Shown in pieces: positions 1-6,061 of a DNA stretch of 7,469 bases. A model generated the notes under the pieces. It was not told the DNA's origin and did no database searches. It worked only from the letters and a program-made list of their open reading frames with translations. Position numbers and translations under genes: made by a program. How positions within the stretch are numbered: the first letter of the stretch is position 1; each line of letters begins with the position of its first letter. The stretch covers positions 1 through 7,469 of the forward strand of contig JAPLHX010000229.1 in NCBI GenBank assembly GCA_026389415.1, given 5' to 3'. This stretch comes from Coprothermobacterota bacterium. Lineage in GTDB: Bacteria; Caldisericota; JANLFM01.

Positions 1-1185
1 GTGAAACCAGGCCTTTTTCCGCAGACGAAACAAGCTCACCACGTATTCCGCGGTGGATACTATCGGGAACAGGCTGTAATAGATCAGGATGAAAGGCAGA
101 TTCGGCAGGATGGGAATGCGGGAAAAGAGTACTCCGGAGAAAGCGTAGAGGATGCCAACGATGCTGCCGGCATAGGTCATCAGGGGATCGGGTGGAAAGT
201 GGACGATGCCGAAGATGGCGTTGACTCCATTTAAGATCAGGTATAGCAGGGAAAGGAAGACGAAAATGGGGTTGAGCATATAGAGCACCATGTCCCACAG
301 GCGGCCGTTGGCCGTGATCAGGCCGCGCCAGAGGCAGGGCCATGTGTATCGCAGCAGGCATTTCCATAAGCCGATGGCCCAGCGTTGGCGCTGGAACCAC
401 ATGATGCGCAACTTGATTGGCGCTTCGTCGTAGACTTTGGTTTCTTCCACCCAGTAAATGCGGGTTCCTCGCAGAGCTATTTTCAGGGACATCTCCAGGT
501 CTTCCACCACCGACTCCACCTTCCAACCAATTTCCGCCAGGATGTTGGCCTTGATGCACATTCCGGTGCCGATCAGATAGTTTCCGCCGTGCAAACGGAG
601 CTTCCCCCCGTGCCAGAGGAAGTTGGAGGAGTGCTGTTCTACGAAGATGGTACGGGTGATCCAGTTGGTGTAAGGATTTTTAATATCCAGGTAAGCCTGC
701 ATGGCCTGGTGGCCAACCTGAAGATGATCGTTCATCATCCGCAGGAAGTTGTACATCACCCGGTTGTCCGCATCGAAGAACGCACAGGCATCGTAGTATT
801 CCGTTCCTTTCCGGTGAAAGATTTCGTTCAACCCCCAATCCAGGGCGTTTCCTTTCCCCGGTGGCCCTCCCGTCCGGAGCAATGCCACCGCTCCATGTTG
901 CTCGGCGATCTGCCGCGTGCGGTCCGTACAATGGTCACAGACTACCCACAGATCGACCAGGTCCTTCGGATAGTCTAGGATGCGCAAGTTCTTCAACAGA
1001 TCCCCTAAAACAAGTTCCTCGTTGTGGGCGGGAATGATCAAGGCAAACCGGGCGAACACCCGAGCCGGTTTTAGGCGTGGTTTAGGCAATAGATTCCCCA
1101 GGGCGTTGAGGGCCAGGTATGCGCAAATAAAGAGAAACGCCCACTTGTAGTTGACCAATATCCAGTAGTACACCTCGTACCACAT
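1..1185 (-). CDS. Membrane-bound family 2 glycosyltransferase (3' end beyond window)
   Basis: An open frame reads from ATG at 1185 to the window edge, giving 395 residues without a stop. It should transfer sugar from a nucleotide-sugar, probably for an exported polysaccharide or glycolipid; the donor and acceptor cannot be told. Residues 10-33 form an N-terminal membrane helix. The GT2 (GT-A) domain starts at FALIIPAHNEE (47-57), followed by VVCDHCTDRT (81-90), the metal-binding DAD (138-140), the acceptor-side VVED (226-229) and QRQRW (265-269). This Asp, DxD, ED, QxxRW set is typical of processive, cellulose- or hyaluronan-synthase-like GT2 enzymes. Further hydrophobic helices lie near 299-319, 335-355 and 359-381. 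The ending RLRKKAWFH looks close to the natural C-terminus. I see no good Shine-Dalgarno before the ATG; the start is chosen because it precedes the first helix. It is divergent from the small membrane gene at 1273. Confidence 0.9.
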   Translation of the reverse strand, partial: MWYEVYYWILVNYKWAFLFICAYLALNALGNLLPKPRLKPARVFARFALIIPAHNEELVLGDLLKNLRILDYPKDLVDLWVVCDHCTDRTRQIAEQHGAVALLRTGGPPGKGNALDWGLNEIFHRKGTEYYDACAFFDADNRVMYNFLRMMNDHLQVGHQAMQAYLDIKNPYTNWITRTIFVEQHSSNFLWHGGKLRLHGGNYLIGTGMCIKANILAEIGWKVESVVEDLEMSLKIALRGTRIYWVEETKVYDEAPIKLRIMWFQRQRWAIGLWKCLLRYTWPCLWRGLITANGRLWDMVLYMLNPIFVFLSLLYLILNGVNAIFGIVHFPPDPLMTYAGSIVGILYAFSGVLFSRIPILPNLPFILIYYSLFPIVSTAEYVVSLFRLRKKAWFH

Positions 1186-1207
1186 GTTTTCTAGGCCCGT
1201 TTCACTC

Positions 1208-1258
1208 TGAACGGCAGGTGTGGTAGGGGGCAGGGCAAACCGATGGGCCTGCCGTTCA
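1208..1258. repeat. 11-base perfect inverted repeat between divergent genes
   Basis: The left arm TGAACGGCAGG (1208-1218) is the exact reverse complement of the right arm CCTGCCGTTCA (1248-1258), with 29 bases between them. The arms lie in the gap between the divergent glycosyltransferase (start 1185) and the small membrane protein (start 1273). Arm centres are about 40 bases apart, close to four helical turns, which could suit a regulator binding both half-sites. In RNA the arms could form a stem ending two bases before the ribosome-binding site at 1261. The repeat is seen directly; an operator or leader-hairpin role is inference. Confidence 0.6.
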
Positions 1259-1260
1259 CC

Positions 1261-1266
1261 AGGAGG
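1261..1266 (+). promoter_or_regulatory. Ribosome-binding site AGGAGG that decides the start of the small membrane gene
   Basis: AGGAGG sits 6 bases before an in-frame GTG at 1273. The alternative in-frame ATGs at 1243 and 1315 have no comparable site, so the GTG is the best-supported start. Confidence 0.7.
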
Positions 1267-1272
1267 CGATTC

Positions 1273-1554
1273 GTGACGGACACACAGCAAACCTGCGAGA
1301 ATAGCCTCAGCGTCATGGCAGAATTAAGAACCCCGACAGAGCCACAAGAACCACAGTCACATGGCCCGCCCAAACGGCCGCTGTTCAGCTCCCCCACGGG
1401 GAACCTGTTTGTCGCTGCGATTTTCCTGGTAGCCGGTTTGCTGAACCTGTTTAGTCGATCCTCCAATGTCGGGCTTGGCGTCCTTTGGTTGGCGGTCTGC
1501 CTATTATTCCTGGGGTTGGCGGTTGTTTCATTCCTAAAACGCAAATCGGGCTGA
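1273..1554 (+). CDS. Small two-helix membrane protein of unknown function
   Basis: The product is 93 residues when started at GTG 1273, which has AGGAGG 6 bases upstream; ATG 1315 would give a 79-residue form. The first 43 residues are polar and rich in Pro, Thr and Glu (TPTEPQEPQ). Two hydrophobic helices follow, about 44-60 and 66-88, ending in a basic tail KRKSG that should sit in the cytoplasm by the positive-inside rule. I do not recognise a family. It is the only gene on this strand in its stretch: divergent from the glycosyltransferase and convergent with the nitroreductase fragment, whose stop lies 3 bases beyond its own. A role next to the glycosyltransferase is possible but unsupported. 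The strong ribosome-binding site and the clean membrane pattern argue that it is a real gene. Confidence 0.65.
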   Translation: MTDTQQTCENSLSVMAELRTPTEPQEPQSHGPPKRPLFSSPTGNLFVAAIFLVAGLLNLFSRSSNVGLGVLWLAVCLLFLGLAVVSFLKRKSG

Positions 1555-1557
1555 ACC

Positions 1558-1968
1558 CTACGACCCGGCCCGTCCCCAGCCGTCGAAATAGAGAACCTCA
1601 GCCAATCCCCAGCAGGTGCCCAATCCCTCCGACTGCGCTGCCAACGACATCTCGTCCAACAGGATCGCCAGGTCCACGGCCAGACTGTTCCAATATCCGC
1701 CCATAGTCGAATAGGCGTCTTCTTCCTTACCACAGAAAGCGATGACCACGGGTGCTTGGGCAATGAACTTCTGGCCGCGGCATGCCGGCACCAAAGCCTC
1801 CCGGATCGCCGGGTCCAGCACGATCACAAGCCGCCAGGGTTGAAGGTTCTTGGCGGAAGGAGCGTAGCTGCACACCTCCAGCACTCGAGCCAGCGCTTCC
1901 TTTTCCACCGGCCGCTCCTGAAACTTGCGGATCGAGCGTCGCGTACGAATTGCTTGATACGTTTCCAT
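1558..1968 (-). CDS. Nitroreductase-family flavoprotein, C-terminally truncated
   Basis: From ATG 1968 the product is 136 residues. The N-terminal half is standard for the FMN-dependent nitroreductase fold: METYQAIRTRRSIRKF (1-16), with the basic residues that bind FMN phosphate, then APSAKNLQPW (36-45), then GLGTCW (115-120). Intact relatives carry about 55 residues after GLGTC, including a conserved GYP turn, as seen in the second nitroreductase at 2250-2795. Here only 17 follow, ending YFDGWGRAGS. The longer reading back to 2070 is unlikely: its extra residues do not look like the family, and it would overlap the divergent gene at 2064. GAGG abuts the ATG directly and a TATAAA lies 6 bases before it, so the transcript may be leaderless. 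The substrate is unknown; family members use NAD(P)H to reduce nitro compounds, quinones or flavins. The truncation may make it a non-functional remnant. Confidence 0.7.
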   Translation of the reverse strand: METYQAIRTRRSIRKFQERPVEKEALARVLEVCSYAPSAKNLQPWRLVIVLDPAIREALVPACRGQKFIAQAPVVIAFCGKEEDAYSTMGGYWNSLAVDLAILLDEMSLAAQSEGLGTCWGLAEVLYFDGWGRAGS

Positions 1969-1974
1969 CCTCTT

Positions 1975-1980
1975 TTTATA
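1975..1980 (-). promoter_or_regulatory. Possible -10 element (TATAAA) for a leaderless transcript of the truncated nitroreductase
   Basis: On the minus strand TATAAA is followed by AAGAGG and then the ATG at 1968. Transcription would start about at the ATG, as in leaderless genes. I see no convincing -35 box at the usual distance. Confidence 0.35.
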
Positions 1981-2029
1981 GCAGGAAATTCCCTTTCTTG
2001 CGGAAAGGAATTCGTCAGGGAAAACCGGG

Positions 2030-2035
2030 TACAAT
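2030..2035 (+). promoter_or_regulatory. Possible -10 element (TACAAT) for the five-gene operon
   Basis: TACAAT lies 28 bases before the ATG at 2064, which leaves room for a short leader carrying the purine-rich ribosome-binding site (AAAGGGGGG, to 2057). No good -35 hexamer is found 16-18 bases upstream. The call rests on the -10 match and on its place in the divergent gap 1969-2063. Confidence 0.35.
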
Positions 2036-2063
2036 AGGAAGGCAAAAGAAAGGGGGGTTGTAA

Positions 2064-2246
2064 ATGGCAACCAAAAAAGAAGTTCGAATGACGGCCAAGT
2101 TCAAATCGCGCTGTAGTGTCTGTGGTGACATGGTGAGCCCCGGCGACAAGATCGTGTTTTACCCGGATGATCGGAAAGCCGCGCACGAGGCCTGCGTGGG
2201 AAATGGCGAGAAGTCGGATCCGGAAGCGGAGGTTCCCGCAGCATAG
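2064..2246 (+). CDS. Small Cys/His zinc-binding protein, function unknown
   Basis: This 60-residue protein is basic at the N-terminus and acidic at the C-terminus. Residues 17-44 carry CSVCGDM near the start and HEAC at the end, a Cys-x2-Cys and His-x2-Cys arrangement about 20 residues apart. That could hold one structural zinc, as in small zinc-ribbon or treble-clef-like domains. The ATG has a run of six G (2052-2057) at 6-base spacing; an internal ATG at 2088 has a weaker site. The stop is 3 bases before the nitroreductase start, so the two are probably translated together. Zinc binding is inferred from the cysteine and histidine pattern; DNA, RNA or protein partners are unknown. A redox-sensing role would suit the operon but is speculation. 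Confidence 0.75.
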   Translation: MATKKEVRMTAKFKSRCSVCGDMVSPGDKIVFYPDDRKAAHEACVGNGEKSDPEAEVPAA

Positions 2247-2249
2247 AGC

Positions 2250-2795
2250 ATGGCGTTCCTAGAGCTGGCGCAAAAACGTTATTCGGTTCGCTGCTATCAG
2301 GACCGTCCGGTAGAACGGATTGTATTGGAACAATGCCTGGAGGCCGCGCGCCTGGCACCGTCCTCCTCGAACTCCCAACCGTGGTTTTTCGTCGTGGTGG
2401 ATGACCCTTCGCTGAAAGATGCGGTGGCTCGCACCACCTTCGACGCAGTGATCTCATTCAACCGGTTCGCCGTGCAAGCGCCCGTGATCGTGGCCGTACT
2501 GTGCCGAAACCGCCCAATCCAGCGAGTGGCCGGTGTTTTCCGCGGCATCGATTACGGCCAAATCGACGTGGGTAGCGCCACAGAGCATTTCTGCCTTCAG
2601 GCGGCGGAAATGGGTTTGGGCACCTGTATCCTCGGCTGGTTTGGTCAGGCCAGCATCCGCCGCTTGCTGTCCATTTCCCGGGGTTGGTCCATTGCCCTTC
2701 TGATCACGGTTGGGTATCCGGCAGACCAGTTGCGGGAAAAACGTCGCAAACCCCTGGGGGAGTTGTTCACCTACAATAAAGGCCCCCGCGGATGA
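2250..2795 (+). CDS. Nitroreductase-family FMN oxidoreductase
   Basis: The 181-residue product is a normal length for this family of homodimeric cytoplasmic flavoproteins that pass electrons from NAD(P)H to nitro compounds, quinones, flavins or related acceptors. Visible landmarks are KRYSVRCY (9-16, FMN phosphate), APSSSNSQPW (36-45, FMN-contacting loop), GLGTCILGWF (122-131) and the LLITVGYPAD turn near 150-160, followed by the basic RKPLGELF tail. It aligns without gaps to the truncated neighbour at 1558-1968 over the first 45 residues, with PxSxxNxQPW at identical positions, so the two are paralogues. The ATG is 3 bases after the upstream stop and has no close Shine-Dalgarno, which suggests coupled translation. 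The exact substrate cannot be predicted. Confidence 0.9.
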   Translation: MAFLELAQKRYSVRCYQDRPVERIVLEQCLEAARLAPSSSNSQPWFFVVVDDPSLKDAVARTTFDAVISFNRFAVQAPVIVAVLCRNRPIQRVAGVFRGIDYGQIDVGSATEHFCLQAAEMGLGTCILGWFGQASIRRLLSISRGWSIALLITVGYPADQLREKRRKPLGELFTYNKGPRG

Positions 2796-2802
2796 ACTGC
2801 AG

Positions 2803-3222
2803 ATGAAGCGGAAAGCGAGCAGTAGAAACACCTCCAAACCTTACCGACCGCTGCAGATACTATGGATCGGGATTATGATCGTGATCTTGACCGCTGCCAT
2901 CGTTTTTGCACCGCCACCCAACCCGATGGTCTGGTTTTGCCTGCTGTTGCTGGCCGTGATGGGCGTTTTTTATTGGCTATCGCTATCCGGCTGGAGCGCT
3001 GGGGACGAGAAGCGAACGCGTCTGGAAGCGAGATTTCGTTTGCCCCTATTGATCGGCATCGTCGTCTTAGCGGTTCCTTGCCTGTTCCTGCTGTTTTCCT
3101 TTTGGTTCGTCTGGCAGATCGCTCTCATGTTTGGGGTCGTAGCGGATTGTTTGGTGATCGCCTTCCTGTGGGGGATCCGGGATTTCCAAAAAGCCCGGGA
3201 AAAACGGATGAAACGGAGGTAA
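2803..3222 (+). CDS. Four-helix integral membrane protein, unknown function
   Basis: The 139-residue product starts at ATG 2803, 7 bases after the nitroreductase stop; the frame opens earlier, but that part overlaps the nitroreductase and is not hydrophobic. The N-terminus is basic (MKRKASSR). Hydrophobic helices lie at about 17-36, 42-61, 80-100 and 104-125. A charged loop (DEKRTRLEARFR, 68-79) separates the two pairs, and the C-terminus is strongly basic (KAREKRMKRR). By the positive-inside rule both ends and the central loop are cytoplasmic. I recognise no family or catalytic residues. Its place directly before htpX (3 bases, with the htpX ribosome-binding site inside its last codons) suggests a partner or co-regulated membrane protein, which is inference only. 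Confidence 0.75.
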   Translation: MKRKASSRNTSKPYRPLQILWIGIMIVILTAAIVFAPPPNPMVWFCLLLLAVMGVFYWLSLSGWSAGDEKRTRLEARFRLPLLIGIVVLAVPCLFLLFSFWFVWQIALMFGVVADCLVIAFLWGIRDFQKAREKRMKRR

Positions 3223-3225
3223 TTT

Positions 3226-4191
3226 ATGGCCGTCATTCAGTTTTATGCAGAAGAACGAAAAAACGTCGCCAAAAGCGTGGTTCTGATCTTGTTCTTTACC
3301 GTGCTGATGGGCGGCTTTGGCTACCTGGTGGACCGCATCTTCGATTGGGGTTATTGGGCAACCACGATTTTCCTGATCATCGCCGCCATCCAGATCCTGG
3401 TAGGAGTCCTTTCCGGCCCATCCGTGGTGCTGAGTTCGGTCGGAGCCAAACCGATCCAGCCTAACGCAAACCCGGAGCACCAGCAACTGCAAAACATCGT
3501 CAGCGAGTTGAGCATCTCCTCTGGGCTGAAGCCGGTGAAGGTCTACCATCTCCCCGGGGACTCATCGATCAATGCCTTCGCTACCGGCCTGAAAAAGGAT
3601 CAGGCTGCGATATGCGTTACCGATGGGTTGCTTGCGAGCCTGGACCGGGAGGAAACTCAAGGAGTTCTGGCGCATGAAATGAGCCACATCCACAACCGGG
3701 ACATGCTTTACATGACACTGCTTTCTGCCATCCTGGGTGCGATGGTGATCGTACAGGTGATCGCCTTTACGGCCTTGCGTGGGTCCTTTTCCTTTAGCGA
3801 CTCGGACGATTTGGGCGGTTGCCTGACGGTCCTCCTGATTTCCCTCGTGGTGGCAATCCTATCGTCCCTCTTTTCTTTGATCGGCCGCATCGTGGTGATG
3901 GCCGTCTCCCGCCAGCGGGAATACCTGGCGGATGCCCACGCCGTGGAGTTCACGCGAAACCCCTTCGGCCTGTCCCGTGCTTTGCGGACCATCGCCTGCG
4001 GGGAAGCCACCGTCAAGCAGGCCAACATTGCCACCGCACATTTGTTCATCGCCGATCCGTTGAATCGGCAGGTGAACGAACGAGAGGGATGGTGGGCCAA
4101 TCTTTTCAGCACCCATCCGCCTCTCTACCAGCGCATCGCCCGCCTGGAAGCGAAAGCTCCCGAGCAAGTGCTGCAGGAGTTGAACAGATGA
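3226..4191 (+). CDS. htpX: HtpX-type membrane zinc metalloprotease (M48)
   Basis: The 321-residue length is slightly longer than most HtpX proteins. HtpX is an inner-membrane endopeptidase that removes misfolded membrane proteins, acting alongside FtsH in well-studied bacteria. Two N-terminal helices lie at about 16-34 and 44-64. The zinc motif HEMSH is at residues 150-154 and the third ligand Glu232 is in REYLADAHA, the usual M48 arrangement. Two more hydrophobic stretches (about 160-186 and 198-226) lie between the zinc motif and Glu232, as in HtpX. The C-terminal STHPPLYQRIARLE is the conserved family ending. GGAGG at 3215-3219 precedes the ATG by 6 bases. The stop overlaps the next gene as ATGA. 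Nothing is missing, so it should be active. Confidence 0.95.
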   Translation: MAVIQFYAEERKNVAKSVVLILFFTVLMGGFGYLVDRIFDWGYWATTIFLIIAAIQILVGVLSGPSVVLSSVGAKPIQPNANPEHQQLQNIVSELSISSGLKPVKVYHLPGDSSINAFATGLKKDQAAICVTDGLLASLDREETQGVLAHEMSHIHNRDMLYMTLLSAILGAMVIVQVIAFTALRGSFSFSDSDDLGGCLTVLLISLVVAILSSLFSLIGRIVVMAVSRQREYLADAHAVEFTRNPFGLSRALRTIACGEATVKQANIATAHLFIADPLNRQVNEREGWWANLFSTHPPLYQRIARLEAKAPEQVLQELNR

Positions 4192-5603
4192 ACAAAGGAG
4201 GCCTGGGCAATCGAGTTGGCGATTTGCGGCAGGAGATCGTCGGCATCGATCAGCCGGTGCCACTATTGGACGGAACCTCCCGCCCTTATGTCTACCTGGA
4301 CAACGCAGCCAGTACGCCCACCTTTCGCGGTGTGCAGGACAAGGTAAACGAATTCCTGACCTGGTATTCTTCCATCCACCGGGGAACCGGCTTTAAATCT
4401 CTGGTGGCCAGCCAAGCCTATGACACGGCCCGAGAGATCGTGGCGGAGTTCGTGGGGGCCGATCCCACAAACGATGTGGTGGTTTTCGGAAAAAATACCA
4501 CCGAGGCGGTGAACAAGCTGGCCAACCGCTTCTCCTTCCAACCCGATGATATGATCCTCGCTACATTGATGGAGCACCACTCCAACGATCTGCCCTGGCG
4601 GGGTAGATGCCGGTTGGAGTATGTTGAGGTGCTGGCTGACGGTTCGCTGGATTGGGAGGACTATGAACGGAAGCTGATTCGGTGGAAGGGAAAGATCCGT
4701 TTGGTCACCACCACCGGTGCGGCCAACGTGACCGGCTACTTGCCTCCGATTTACCAAATGGCTCGCTTCGCTCACGAGCACGGGGCCTTGATCCTGGTGG
4801 ATGCAGCACAACTGGCTCCGCATCGACGGATTCAGATGGGCACCCCTGGTTCGCCGGACCGGCTGGATTTTGTGGCCCTTTCCGCCCACAAGATGTATGC
4901 GCCTTTCGGCACGGGAGCCTTGATCGGGCCAAGAGCCTTTTTTGCCAACGGTCCGCCCGATACCCGCGGCGGTGGTACGATCGAGATCGTCAGCTTAGAG
5001 GAGGTTTTTTGGGCTGATCCGCCGGATCGCGACGAGGCAGGCAGCCCCAACGTGGTGGGAGCCGTAGCACTGGCCGCCAGCATTTCCATTCTGAAGCGCG
5101 TCGGCGTGGAGGTTTTGGCCGAACACGAAACCGCTCTCACCCGGTATACGCTGGAGCGGATGGGACAAATCCCAGGCCTCCGTATTTTCGGTTCCAGCGT
5201 TCCGCTTTGTGCGCAGGACCGCCTGGGTGTGATCGCCTTCCAACTGGAGGGAATCCCCCATGCCAAGGTAGCGGCAATCCTCGGCTATGAGGGTGGGATT
5301 GGCGTCCGCAGCGGCTGTTTTTGTGCTCATCCCTATGTCTTGCGTTTGTTAGGGACAAATCCGGCAGAGTACGAGCGTTTCAAGCAGCGGGTATTGGCGC
5401 ACGATCGGTCCACGCTCCCCGGTTTGATTCGGGCCAGTTTTGGCTGCTACAACAATATCGAGGATGTGGATCGTTTGCTGGACTGGCTGGATCGGATCCG
5501 CCGCGGAGAGACTCGGGGTGAATACGAGCTGCACGTTCCTTCTGGGGCGTATCGACCGCGCCAATTTGCAGCAAATCCAACCGATTACTTCAGCCTACGC
5601 TAA
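4188..5603 (+). CDS. PLP-dependent cysteine desulfurase-like enzyme (class V aminotransferase fold)
   Basis: The 471-residue product starts at ATG 4188, which overlaps the htpX stop and has AGGAG 8 bases upstream; the frame opens much earlier, but only inside htpX. The fold type I enzyme should form a PLP aldimine on Lys235 in SAHKMYAPFG (232-241). The EHHSNDLPW segment is the SufS/CsdA-like cofactor region, and VDAAQ carries the Asp that pairs with the pyridine nitrogen. The active Cys is most likely Cys379 in RSGCFCAHP (374-382), aligned with the RxGxxCAxP loop of SufS-type desulfurases; Cys377 is an extra cysteine two residues before it. The protein is about 60 residues longer than typical SufS, with an insert after the Cys loop (near 389-411) and a tail ending NPTDYFSLR. 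No suf or isc scaffold gene is adjacent, so it may supply sulfur elsewhere, or act as a selenocysteine lyase or another C-S lyase. Confidence 0.88.
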   Translation: MNKGGLGNRVGDLRQEIVGIDQPVPLLDGTSRPYVYLDNAASTPTFRGVQDKVNEFLTWYSSIHRGTGFKSLVASQAYDTAREIVAEFVGADPTNDVVVFGKNTTEAVNKLANRFSFQPDDMILATLMEHHSNDLPWRGRCRLEYVEVLADGSLDWEDYERKLIRWKGKIRLVTTTGAANVTGYLPPIYQMARFAHEHGALILVDAAQLAPHRRIQMGTPGSPDRLDFVALSAHKMYAPFGTGALIGPRAFFANGPPDTRGGGTIEIVSLEEVFWADPPDRDEAGSPNVVGAVALAASISILKRVGVEVLAEHETALTRYTLERMGQIPGLRIFGSSVPLCAQDRLGVIAFQLEGIPHAKVAAILGYEGGIGVRSGCFCAHPYVLRLLGTNPAEYERFKQRVLAHDRSTLPGLIRASFGCYNNIEDVDRLLDWLDRIRRGETRGEYELHVPSGAYRPRQFAANPTDYFSLR

Positions 5604-6061
5604 ATCCCCACTTCCTGACCCGAGCTGCGGGAGCGAATGGTCTTGATATCCAGATTGTGAATGGCTTTGATGTACCGGACGGTACAAGTCCGGGCGCGCA
5701 TCACCACGGAGTGGGTGATCGCAGTATTCCCTTCGTAGCGCACGCCGGGGAGAAAATCACCCCCCGTGACTCCGGTGGCGGAGAAGATCGTGCTGCTGCC
5801 TTTTGCCAGATCTTCCGTGCCGAATACGGTGTCGAAATCGGCGAGACCGAGGTCCGCGAGCTTCTGCCGTTCTGCATCGTCGCGGGGTACCATTTTTACC
5901 TGGATTTCTCCGCCCAGGCATTTCAGGGCGGCAGCGGCCAGCACCCCTTCCGCAGAGCCGCCGATGCCCATCAGCATGTTCACTCCAGACTCTTCGATGG
6001 CCGCAGAGATGGCACCAGACACGTCGCCGTCGCTGATCAGCTTACAGCGGGCGCCGGCTTT
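5600..6061 (-). CDS. glpX: C-terminal fragment of class II fructose-bisphosphatase
   Basis: The frame starting with the codons for KAGARCKL at 6061 carries SDGDV (substrate contact), GIGGSAEGVLAAAALKCLGG (including the last metal-ligand Glu), SATGVTGGDFLPGVRY and the C-terminal IKAIHNLDIKTIRS. A GTG at 6022 is the first possible start, but I see no ribosome-binding site that makes independent translation likely. All expected C-terminal motifs are present and undamaged, so any inactivation is recent or the break is artificial. Confidence 0.65.
   Translation of the reverse strand, partial: KAGARCKLISDGDVSGAISAAIEESGVNMLMGIGGSAEGVLAAAALKCLGGEIQVKMVPRDDAERQKLADLGLADFDTVFGTEDLAKGSSTIFSATGVTGGDFLPGVRYEGNTAITHSVVMRARTCTVRYIKAIHNLDIKTIRSRSSGQEVGI

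Larger units (their letters stand above)
2064..5603 (+). other. Predicted five-gene operon
   Basis: Five plus-strand genes follow with gaps of 3, 7 and 3 bases and then a 4-base overlap: zinc-binding mini-protein, nitroreductase, four-helix membrane protein, HtpX and cysteine desulfurase-like enzyme. There is no room for internal terminators. The second and third genes lack clear ribosome-binding sites and may depend on translational coupling. HtpX and the desulfurase have their own sites (GGAGG at 3215-3219, AGGAG at 4175-4179) embedded in the preceding gene. The transcript must end inside or beyond the convergent glpX locus, since the two stop codons overlap. Confidence 0.8.

Noticed and set aside
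385..978. 197-residue plus-strand open frame
   Set aside because: It is antisense to the glycosyltransferase, whose catalytic motifs are clear; the translated protein shows no domain pattern.
1191..1763. 190-residue minus-strand open frame
   Set aside because: It overlaps the nitroreductase in another frame and runs antisense through the small membrane gene; it is low-complexity and rich in Arg and Pro, with no motif.
1969..2070. 34-residue N-terminal extension of the truncated nitroreductase
   Set aside because: Family members begin at METYxAIRTRRS; the extension overlaps the start of the divergent gene and would cover the putative promoter.
3819..4187. Long N-terminal extension of the desulfurase frame inside htpX
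   Set aside because: It is a shadow frame rich in Pro, Arg and Gly; the ATG at 4188 with its own ribosome-binding site and the ATGA overlap is the real start.
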